Shown: in pieces, positions 48,104 to 58,434 of the stretch
How positions within the stretch are numbered: position 1 is the stretch's first letter
Layout: each line of letters opens with the position of its first letter
Assembly: GCA_037501455.1 (NCBI GenBank)
Contig: CM074858.1
Location: 102,272,001 to 102,336,000, forward strand
Length of the DNA: 64,000 nt
From: Lantana camara
Lineage: Eukaryota; Streptophyta; Magnoliopsida; Lamiales; Verbenaceae
Direction: 5' to 3'
Translations under genes and position numbers: made by a program
The notes under the pieces: generated by a model
What the model saw: only the letters and a program-made list of their open reading frames with translations
The model's database searches: none
What the model was told of the DNA's origin: nothing

Positions 48104-48289
48104 TGTTGAATTTAATAGACAAAAATTGGGGGAAAGAACTGGTATTCATTTTTCTTGTGTATCGGAAAAATAGTATAATACAAGTATTAATAAGATAATC
48201 CTCCTAATCTCCGACCCTAATTACACCCTCTAAGTCGGGAAAGGAATCAATTAGAATTCCTGCCATATATATAAAAGATATTGTTAACA
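48104..48289 (-). repeat. Copia5 5' LTR (186 bp)
   Basis: Plus strand reads TGTTGAATTTAATAG to TTGTTAACA. It is the same length as the reassembled left LTR and flanked by CTAAA. Confidence 0.95.
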
Positions 48290-48294
48290 CTAAA

Positions 48295-48395
48295 CATTCA
48301 ACACTCCCAATTGCTACAATTTTTGATGAATCAAACGTACTTTTTAACTTGAGCGTTACCCAAACCTACATATAGGGAATAACATAACTTGTAAA
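48295..48395 (-). pseudogene. CACTA-associated gene fragment, first half
   Basis: The minus-strand frame continues without a stop into 37365-37200 across the Copia5 insertion; see that entry. The sequence left of the frame start (48396-48440) is non-coding, and the CACTA-A subterminal repeats begin near 48437. Confidence 0.45.
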
Positions 48396-49899
48396 GGATC
48401 GGTAATGAAATGTTCCATTTGTCTACAAAAATATATAAAATTAGCAACAATAATGTTTGTTGCCTTCTTGTATCACATTTTGCAACGAAAATATATCATT
48501 GTCTATTTTACATACATACGCAACGATATTGACTTTTCGTTGCCATGAACTTTTAGTAACAAGGATTTGCCTACCAAGCCGACAACAAAAATATTTCATT
48601 GTTAATAGAATTGGCAACAAAATATTATACTTTTGCCGATAAAAATATTTGTTGGTACAAGTGAAATTTCTTGTAGAGTTTATCCAAACCAGTCTATGTG
48701 CACTATACGTAAAGTTTTCCCTAACTCAATTCTCATTTCCAGCATTGCATCCTCTAATATGATATTCTAAAGAACAAAACAAGACAGAGGAAAATATAGG
48801 ATTAGTCAAATGACTCATGGGAATTATCACTGTCACGCCCCACGTCTTCGTGCGTATAGGTACGCGACATGTGTGTATTTATTTTAAGTTTTTCTATGAT
48901 TTTAATTTCATTTATATATTTTAAATTGATTTATAACTTGAAATTGCTTATTATTTGAAAGTTATGGACTGAATTGAAAATAAGCTTTGGGGCTTATTTG
49001 TCACTTTTTAAAAGTTTAGGGACCTATTTGAAAAATAGGAGACCATGAACTGTTTTACGAATATCTTGAGCTCGAAAATTTGGATTCAAATTTCGACTTC
49101 ACCGTTGGACTCATTTTGACAATTCGGAGCCAACGAAACTGACCTCGTAACTTTTCAATGTCGTTTGAACCTCCGATGAAGCAAATTTCTACCTATATGA
49201 CCCTTTTTGCCCCTCCCCATTTCTTTCTCTTGGTGACCCATTTTTTGGCCCATTTCTTATACTTAATAGCTGAATTTATTCCTTTCTTCTCCCCATAAGC
49301 TTCGAACTGCTGCAGCTGCAAAGAACAAGAAGAGAAACAAGAAAACCCTTGCCATTTATCCATCTTTTGAGCTCAAGACTTGATCAAACCTATTTCTTTC
49401 TTTAAGGTAAGATTTGATTTGAATTCCTCTCATTCTTATGAATCTTTTCTTCCATAAGAATCACGTTATGAGTTAAGGATTCATGGAGTTTGAGAAATTA
49501 TATGAATAGTGGGGGTTTAAGCTTGATTTGAATTCTATGATCATTCTTGCATCTTGTTGAGTTTTAAGACATGATATGTGATCCTTATAGCTTCCTTCTT
49601 GCTTTTAAATGCATGAATTACTTGGTAATTGAAGGATCATTGAATCACCATTGATGGAGCTTGAGTTATAGCATGAAAAACTCGAATTTTTAGTTAAGTT
49701 TTCTGCACTTACACAGCCGCTCATGTCTTGATTATTGGAGGGCATGTTTTTCCAAGTTTTTGTGAAGATTTCTTTACCTTTTCTTGCTACTTGTTGCTGC
49801 TTTCCATTGTTGATGTTGCTACTGCGAAGGAACAGGGGAAACAGGGGTGTATGTGTGTTTGTTCAGCTGCAAACTCGCGAAGGAGATGACGGTTAGGTT

Positions 49900-50078
49900 G
49901 AGACACGGCCGTATGTGCCTTTGTGCATGAAAGGAGCCACGGCCGTGTCTCTAAGCTGATTTCGAGGGCCTAACCTGTGACATCCCCGTGTCTGATTTTG
50001 GTCTGGGCAAGAGACACACCTGTACTGAGCCATGGCCGTGTATGAAAATACACTTGAGGGGAGACACCCGTGTCTCCC
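49900..50078. repeat. Palindrome array E in LTR-j (word GAGACACGGCCGTGTCTC)
   Basis: Units are centred at about 49909, 49943, 49986, 50020, 50036 and 50068. Gaps of 34, 43 and 34, then an extra unit 16 bp on, then about 32-34. Best units are GAGCCACGGCCGTGTCTC (49934) and GAGACACCCGTGTCTC (50061). Array A/B words equal this word with CG changed to TG or CA. Confidence 0.88.
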
Positions 50079-50416
50079 ATTGAATTGAAAATTGAATGAA
50101 TATATGAACAAGAATTCTTCGTGTATTTATTGAATTGATCATTTACGTGTCTAAGTGGCATTAATTGTGCACATGAACATCTTCATAACATGATATTCTT
50201 GCTCATGCATCTCATATCATGTGTATTGCATTGCCTTGCGTCGTTTGTGGTCATTTTTTAGTCTCACACCAATTCTTTTGCACAGATTTTAGCCAGGGTG
50301 GAGTCAAGCGCGGTCAGTAGGGTTCTTGTGACGTTCTTTTGCCTTACAGGTGGGTTTCTCGTCTATTAGCTAAGAATTGACCCGATATATCCCAACGTGC
50401 AGATTTTGGTCAAAAG

Positions 50417-50438
50417 TATATATATATATATATATATC
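50417..50438. repeat. TA microsatellite
   Basis: Pure alternating TA in LTR-j. Confidence 0.85.
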
Positions 50439-51472
50439 GAGTCTTTTCACAGAGTAAATGATTTAACGTTAAAGCCTTTATTTAATGAATACCTACCTAA
50501 TGTTTTGGCAAGAATTGATTGAAATGCACTGAATGGGGGCCTTGGGACTATGTGTACGTGGTTATCCGGGAAAGCATGGGCTGACGGTGATCCCGTACGC
50601 TAGTTCCAACAACTATGGCGATACCGGCCCTCGCGAATGGAAATTGGGTCTTTGGGGATTCATGTACCCCTCTGACCACAATGCATGAGTGTTCAGATCT
50701 TGCAAGTCATCCATTAATCGGAGGGAAAAGGTGTAAATGAACGATTAAATGAATGATCGAATAAATGTGCATGAAAGATTGTTGTATAATCATGATTAAA
50801 TGAGTAATGAATACACATGGTGTGGAGATCTAGCCCTCTCGCTGGGCTTAAGTAATGACCTAATGAATGAATTTGATTGTTGTAATCCCGCACGTTGCTT
50901 TTATTAGTTTTCACCCGCTTGGGAAATGTTCTAAAAACCTCATACGGGATTATAAATTGCATGTATGTGTTTAAATTTGGCAATATTATTATATTAAGCT
51001 TGTTTTATAACCACCAATCTCTTAAAGACTGAACCCGGCATTGTTTTAAGTTTTCTTTTGCAGGATGGGAGTGCTGGCGGGAATCCAAGTCTTTCGAGTC
51101 TTGTATTAGTGTTTAGCATTTCTTTTACACATACCTCACACTATTATGAATATTATTTTGTTTATGAACACTTATGAGCGCCTTCTGTATATGATGGGCC
51201 GTGTTGGCCATTTATACTTGGAACTTGTAGTTCATTTTGTTGTATATGAAGCCTGAGAGCTCGTTGTTTATATTATGATCATGTATTGCTTCCGCTCTTG
51301 TGATTTGCTCTGTTATTGTTATTTATTATTGCTTAATTAGTTTTAAGGGTTAGCTCCCGCCTAGCATAGCAAGTGTGTTGTGTCCCCATTCGCCTTAATT
51401 TGGCACGTGTATAGATTTTTCATTTCATATACGGGTTGGGTTTTGGTGCGGGGGATGTGGCGTCACGCCGCA

Positions 51473-52496
51473 TATCAAAAGATTAATGGTAACAACTGTA
51501 ATAGAAATGAAGATCAAGATAAACAGATAATGTTCACTGTGGGTCCAACGTTCTAGGTCTTGCCATTTATCACCTTCCCAGACAATTAGTCCTGCAGGCA
51601 GTAGTCAGTGGGCAATGGGCAATACAATGACCAGCAACGCACGCTTGGTCATTCCAATGGTGCAACCCAAGGAATTAATTAACTTTGGGGTCCCCGCAAT
51701 CGTTTGTCTCCTTTTGGTTCACAGAATCGGTTACAGAATCAGGCTTAGGGTAGGCTCACAAAGTAGTTCAGAAAATAGGCTATCAATCAGAGGCTCATAA
51801 CACAAGGCAGTGAACATGCAGTAATCAGTTCAGTAACAAATTAATAAACAGTTCAGAAGACAATTTAGGAAATAGATCAGTTAACGGTACAGAAATTAAT
51901 TCAGAATGATTTAAAGAGCAATGCAAAATATAAGTTAAGGAATAGTCCAAGAATAATTGAAGCAAATAAAATAATATAAGCAGATACAAAGAAATTAAGG
52001 TACGAGGATTGTGAATATAGTATGTTTTTATTTTTTGAATTATTTCTTATTTCATGTTTATTAGATTAATGTGAATATACATTTCATAGTTTTTCTTAAT
52101 TTGTAATATATATATATTGTTTAGATATTTTTAATTAGTGCATATTGTATATATATATATATATATATATATGGGTGTGCGAGAGGGAGAGTAATAGTTA
52201 TTTTTTTCTTATGAAGAAAACTTAAAGTATAATAAAATTTAAATATGCATATTAAGTTATAAATAAAAATGTTTGATGCATATTTTTTGCCTTCAAATTT
52301 ACTTTTTTTCTTTTTTATGTTTAAATATTTAAATTAAGTGTAAAATAATCTACTTTTTTAAAATAATATCCCATATATTTTAAATAATTAAATATTAATT
52401 AATATCTTTGTAATATAAAAAAGTGTTTAATTATTTTTAATATACATGTACACACACATAAACACTCATAAAAACAAGTAATAGCAATAGAATTAT
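51473..52496. other. Outer repeat remnant, no gene
   Basis: The first 400 bp contain a phrase ATGTTCACTGTGGGTCC like one in the gypsy LTRs, so they may be part of the outer LTR begun at 31814. The rest is AT-rich, with a TA run at 52148-52172. No open frame of interest. Confidence 0.35.
52148..52172. repeat. TA microsatellite
   Basis: Pure alternating TA, followed by GGGTGTGCG. Confidence 0.85.
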
Positions 52497-53469
52497 TGTA
52501 ACGCCCCAATTTCAGATTATTCAGGTACGCAAGACACGTGTGGGATTCTGAGAGTTAGGATTTATTTTAATTCTTTCTTTTATTAATTTCTTACCTTTCA
52601 TGAAAAATTATATGAATTATATTTCAACATGCTTACGTGAAAATATGTGGAATTCATGACAATTTGAGAATTATTGCATGACTTGAAAATGATTGTTACG
52701 TGAAATAATTGTCGAACGTGATTTAATTAACAAATTGTCCCTACATGACCTTTCTTTAAAATTCAAGGACCAAATACATAAATATTTCTTGGACTTAATT
52801 GAATTAATTGCCAAACATTCATCCTTAATAGCATGACTTATACACTTGAGGGACTTAGTTGCAATTTAACACAATTCATCAATTTCAAAATATGATGATT
52901 CACGTACCTATTTTTCTTCCATCTTCCATGATCATTTTCATTGATACCAATCCTCCATATTTGCTACCTTTCTCACCGAACCAAACTATCAAGAAGGGAG
53001 AAGAGATTTCATCAAATTTCATTCAAGATTTCCCAAGAAATTTAGGAAATTGAAGCTCAAGCATCCATAGCCACCACCTTCTTCCATTTCCTTTCACCTA
53101 AAGTGCATGTAAGTGGCTTGTGTGATCTCTTGATGATTGTGTGTGAAGCTAGGGTTTATGATTTCATGAAATACGTGGATGATTTGTTGGTTGCCACATG
53201 AATACATGAATTTTCCATGAATTGAAGCTTGAATTCTTGAAGAAATTGAGCTTAAATGATGATTTGGTGTATGAACATGAAGGTGGAAAATCTTGATGAT
53301 CATGTGTTAATTAAGTGTTTATTTTGAACTTTATGGTATATCGAACATTTATTCATGCAAATCTCCAGAAATCTTGCACTTATGTGATTGAAACTTGAGT
53401 TTTTGGTTGATTTTGGTTCTTCCCGAAGTGCTCCCCTGTTCTGCTCTGTTTCTGCAATTACAGAGGAGC

Positions 53470-53694
53470 GTGAACGGCCCTTCCCATCCCCAGTTCATTC
53501 TGGGAACGGTCGTTCCCACTCCTGTACCAAAACCGGCACGCGCATGGGAACGACCGTTCCCATTTTGGCCTTCGTGCCGGAAGGGCCGTTCCCAGCAAAG
53601 TCGCCATTTAATTTTAAAAGCGTGGACGTGTTTCGAGAGAGGCATGGGAACGGCTCATCCCATTTTACACTACAGCCTGGAACGGTCGTTCCCA
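53470..53694. repeat. Palindrome array F in LTR-k (word TGGGAACGGTCGTTCCCA)
   Basis: Units have cores at 53476, 53508, 53552, 53584, 53652 and 53684: gaps 32, 44, 32, 68 and 32. Best units TGGGAACGGTCGTTCCCA (53501) and TGGGAACGACCGTTCCCA (53545) are near-perfect 18-bp dyads. A decayed unit may fill the 68-bp gap. Confidence 0.92.
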
Positions 53695-54548
53695 CCTCGC
53701 TGACAGAACAAAATTTTCTGCATAAAATTAAGAATTTCAATTTCAATTCCAATGCCTTTATTGATCCCAAATTGTGATTATATGATATATTACATGTCAT
53801 AACATGGTGTTTATATGCTACATTGGGTATTGCACGTCATTTCGTTACTTGATCACGCCGTGCGTCCTATTTGGTATCATTCTTGAGTTATTGTCTCACG
53901 TGTACATAATGTCCCATTTTCGTGTCCAGTTCATGCATCCTTGAGTCGTCATGTCGCCTGTCAGGTGAGGTTTAATTTCTAGTTACATAGAACCTATACA
54001 ACCCTTATGTGAGATTTCGGCCAAAAGGTATTTATATCTATAATTTCCATGAAATTTACTCATGATTACAAACAAGCCATGTTCATGAAAAGTAAGCCAT
54101 GTATCGTGCATGTTTTGGCGAGTAAGCATGATTTTTCACTTTGGGCCCCGAGGGTTAGTGTATGAGCCAACCGGGAAAGCATAGGGCTGACGGGTAACTC
54201 TATACTCCCCTCATCATGTGGGATCACCTCTGAATCCACCAGGAGGTTTGGTGGAGGAAGAAATCCCGTGCGTGGGAGCCATGTTCCTGACGTACACCAT
54301 GTCATGGATGGTGAAGGCTCACTACCTTCCCATCATTGGAGGGAGAAGGAGACTGGGGACGGGTCCAGCACCACGGGCTGTCCTCGGGTTATTGTATTGA
54401 TTACACTCATTGATTGTATAGGTTGAATACACTATCGCACTACTACACGGTAACTGAATTGCATGGTCACCTATTAACTAATATAGCAAGCATGTATTGT
54501 TCACTATTGGTGTAAGGTTGGAGATTTGCCCTCACTCGCCGGGCCACG

Positions 54549-57500
54549 TGTAGCGCCCTGAGCTAAGTGACGCCACATCCCCCGCACCGAGGCTCAACCC
54601 GCATACGAAATAGGGAAATCCGTACACGTGCCAAACTCACGACGAACGGGAGACTCACTCACTCCCTGGCTAGGCGGAACCTATGACAACCAAAACTCAA
54701 AGTGCGCGAAACAGATACACATGCGGAAGCGATTAAAGGATCAACATAAACTAGTCAAATAGCATAAAGGCCGCACTGGCCACAAGTATCCAAAATATCA
54801 TCATCACCATTATCAAGTAATCCTAAGTCCCACCAAGGACTAGCGCTATCAGATACTCTCGACACATATATACAAGTACCATCATGGCCAAAACGATATT
54901 GCCAAGCATATAAAAGTATGCCAATGTATGCATATACAAGTCGAATAGATGAAATGAGCTAGACTCTAAACTGAAAGACCACGACTTCACGTTTACTCCG
55001 CCTAGCTCAACCCTTGTACCTGCAGTCAACGCCCAAAGGAGGAATCAGTCCAAGACTGGTGAGGTGAAAGATAATAATATAAGGGGTATAAGCTCACTCA
55101 ATAACAATAACCATAACTCACGCACACTAAAACCATTTCAATTGCTCGGCGAGATACGAGCCATTCCTCAACCTTTACTCCCACTCAAATACAATTTTAA
55201 ATCATAACAATAATAAAATAATCCAACCTTCACGCCCACTCATGATGGAAGAGAGGTATACTTTTCTCTAACCATCCACTACCTCACTACATTAAGGCGT
55301 GGGTGCGTGACTCCCAATGCCCTCTTCGGGAGGATAAACCCGCCACGGCATAGAACCCTATAGTCCCACTACCTCCAGTGGTGTTCTAGGATCCCGTGTC
55401 ACTATGGGGATCATGTAATTGGATTCCCGTCGGCCCTTGCTTCCCCGGTTCACCTCATACACAATTCCCCGGGCCCACAATAACACTTACCCCATGAGCG
55501 TCCTCATAGAGAACATCAATTCCATTTATCTCGCTAAAACATTTCATTTGTTACACTTTAAGTAAAACACTTTGCACTTGACTCACGCGTGAAAACATTT
55601 GGGTAACTATCCCATAAATACATTTATCACTTTATGGAAACAATTTTAATTGGATATAACAATCAATAACCCTTACACATATCCATATGTATAATATATA
55701 TAATATGGTCGCATGCGGGATGATAAAACAACATCACTCGGGGTTAAGGTCATATCCGCTTTCGACGCTCGCCGCAGTGGGGGTTGATTGTATTGAAAGA
55801 TTGTTAAAGAAACCTCACCTTGGACTTGTAGAAAGGACAAAAGCCAAAAAGAGAGAAGTTATGTACGTCTACTCCTCCGTTGGTGGATCACCTGAGTCAA
55901 AGACACAATCTAGAATGAATCATGACTCAATGAACCACACAAGAGACGCACGGCTTATGTTTGATAATGATTAAATGAAATAAAGATGAAATATGAATGC
56001 AACATGTTTGCATGATTCACATTTAAATGTAAAGTAAGCAAATAAGAGTTATTAGATCATAATTAGCCGGCTTCAATTCATAATAGATACAAAGTAAACA
56101 AAATCAAAGTCCATCACTTATAAAGTTGTTTGTGCAGAAACTTTCAGCACGTACACATCGTAGAAGAATCGTCATAACTTATTGCTCAGGAAGTATTTTA
56201 ACGAACCGCAAAATTCCTAGTAAACTAGACATACATATCTTTCAAATGGTATAGGCCTTACTCCCTGTATGTTTCTGTAAAATTACAGATTTTTTATCAA
56301 AGTTGACATGAAACCGAAATTTGCCTGCAGCAACACGTTTTAAAGAAAATTATGTTTACCATATCAAACGAGGTCGAAAAATTCTGAATTTTTATAGGCA
56401 CACTCCAGACACATATAAGAGCACCCCTGTAAAACAGTTTTGAAAAATTCGAAGGTTTACTACTTCTGCTCAAGCTGCTAATCCAGATCGAGAAACAGGG
56501 GACAGCAGGGCGTTCCGTAATTTTTTCGGGGTATCAAATGAACTCGGATTAACATAAAATTGTACAGAAACAAACCTTAATATACTAGGATTATCCAGTT
56601 ACAACAGTTTTTCAAAATTCAAAGGTTTAGTCCTTCTGATCAGTCTAAACTTTCAGATTCAAAAACAGGGCAAAAAGGTGACAGCAGTGTTTTTTGGGAT
56701 TTTTCCGAGGTATCAAACGAACTCGGATGAACACGAATTTTTACAGAGAGAAACTTGAATATGTAAGGAACATCCAGTTAAAACGGTTTTGAAAAATAAG
56801 GTCGTATGTGTTCGGAATTTACGTCCGAATTCACTGCACAAATCATGACAGCACCATAATTTCATACATACATCATTTCCAAACCTTAATATCATGCAAC
56901 TCACACGGCTTCAGACTATTTGGCATTAAAAGTAGCAGATTTCATAACTCTAACAAGCTATGGTTCATATATTTAACTATGACAATTGACAGATTCATTC
57001 AAGACAACCGCTACTCAACTCTAGGCTGTAAGGTTCTTAGATCCTCATGTTTTGCTAATTTCCAGGGTGATTTATATCATTCTTAGCTCATAAAATTCAG
57101 CTATCATGATCAACTTTAACATATATTTGCAGAAAACTTCATTACTCTATCTAGTTCAATCTATCAGCACATATATACACCATATCACACCAAATCAATT
57201 ACCACCTTTGCATAAGCTCACGTCCCCTTTTCCAATTCAAATCAGGTCATATAAGATTATCTAGACATAACATCACATAAGATTTTAATTATAGAATGGA
57301 ATGAAAGTGGATTTCTACCTGTTAGTTGCTCGTGTTGTGCGTGATGGAGGGACCAAAGGTGGATGATGAAGTAGATAGTCTATGGTGTTGTGTGTGTTCC
57401 GTGGGAGATAGCCAAGTGAAAAATGAGAAAATGAAATATTTTGCTTCTACTTTTGCTGATCAAATACATGGCTTGTTGGAGAATTTAACAAAAATAAACA

Positions 57501-57933
57501 AAGAGGCACGTGTAGGGTATAGGAAAGATGTCAGCCAATTTTCCATGTTAAATTGCACTTGAACCCTTTTCAATTATTATTTCCTTTCTCAATATTTTAA
57601 TAAAAACATGTATTGTTGGGTATAAGAATAAGTATGGTAATTACTAGTGTTTTTAATTAAACCGTGCGTAGTTCCTAATGCAAACAATCTCACAGTGGTT
57701 ACCAATTTTTATGTATTAGTGAATGTAAATGTTGGTATTAAAAATACCATTTTATTTTTATTTTTTATTTTTTTAAAGAATAGTTCGATTATCAACCTGA
57801 TCCACTTTAGCACATAATTTACCAAATTTAAGTTTTGTTAAATAATTAGGGATACAGATTGTAAGTGGCAAAAACAAGAAATTAAACTCTCACGTATCAT
57901 TTACCTAATTTACGAAAAAAACGGGGCGTCACA
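54549..57933 (-). repeat. LTR-l: solo gypsy LTR, TSD CCACG
   Basis: CCACG flanks both sides (54544-54548, 57934-57938). Plus strand reads TGTAGCGCCCTG to GGGGCGTCACA. The U5 hairpin is CAGTC-CAA-GACTG (55046-55058). In place of the palindrome array, 56150-56800 holds a diverged repeated block (AACGAACTCGGAT and AATGAACTCGGAT phrases with ACAGCAG). Confidence 0.93.
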
Positions 57934-58434
57934 CCACGTATTGCACGAAACTGAATTAAACAAATTGCTAAATTGGATAGTTGTATTCTCGGGCAAAGAA
58001 TATTCCATTCTTGAAATTATAATAATTTCCTTTCTAAAACTTTACCCGATAGTATAACTTGCATGTTATTTGTGAGAATATTTATTTACGCCCCTCACTC
58101 AGTCTTCATAGACTGACGCCTCCCCCTTTCAGGTTCGTGCAGGTGCATGCTAGGCGGGAATCGAGTCGAGTCCAATCTTTATAGTTGAATCATGCACAGT
58201 TCATTTATTTATTATTGCATATGATTTATTGTTATTGTTATTTATTATGTATTTTGGAGATGATAATGTATTGATATATGGATATAGTGGAAATAGATTG
58301 CTTTCGATGTTGGTATTTGATATTGAACATATTATACTTCCGCTTTATTTTAACGCATTATGAATTGATTATGTGGTTTGGGGTTAGTCCCGCCTAGCTA
58401 GTTATCATTTTTTTTATTATTGTCTCCCGTTCTG

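Larger units (their letters stand above)
37366..48289 (-). mobile_element. Copia5: complete minus-strand Ty1/copia element, TSD CTAAA
   Basis: CTAAA flanks both sides (37361-37365, 48290-48294). Both LTRs are 186 bp once the LTR-h insertion is removed from the left one. PBS and polypurine tract are present. Without insertions the element is about 5.0 kb. It landed in the coding part of a CACTA-associated gene fragment. Confidence 0.95.
32076..48678. mobile_element. CACTA-A: CACTA-type DNA transposon, heavily invaded, TSD TTT
   Basis: The left end is CACTACAACAAATT at 32076. The right end reads AATTTCTTGTAGAG at 48678, an inverted match with the final TG decayed to AG. The 3-bp duplication TTT flanks both sides (32073-32075, 48679-48681). 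Subterminal repeats GCAACGAAAA and their inverse TTTTCGTTGC occur only at the two arms (32100-32830, 48437-48640). Inside are a second CACTA-family end, LTR-g and Copia5 with LTR-h and LTR-i. Without those it would be about 2.3 kb, so it is a deletion derivative. Confidence 0.75.
48831..51472 (+). repeat. LTR-j: solo gypsy LTR
   Basis: It starts TGTCACGCCCC and ends near GTCACGCCGCA. TATCA occurs at 48825-48829 and 51473-51477, leaving one unexplained C at 48830. It carries array E, a TA microsatellite (50417-50438), ACCGGGAAAGCATGGGCTGA-like wording (50566), GTCCCGCC-like TCCCGCCTAG (51355) and GTGCGGGGGATGTGG (51446). Confidence 0.85.
52497..58434 (+). repeat. LTR-k: gypsy LTR, split by LTR-l
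   Basis: Pieces are 52497-54548 and 57939-58434. It starts TGTAACGCCCC. It has array F, GGTGAGGTTTAATT (about 53964), the ACCGGGAAAGC block, and after the LTR-l insertion the hairpin CAGTCTTCATAGACTG (58100-58115), TAGGCGGGA and GTCCCGCCTAGC. It stops at TCTCCCGTTC (58434), where LTR-m begins; its last about 100 bp are not found. Confidence 0.88.

Noticed and set aside
57326..57562. 78-codon open frame as a possible host gene
   Set aside because: It lies within solo LTR-l, has no recognisable domain, and no neighbouring exons are visible.
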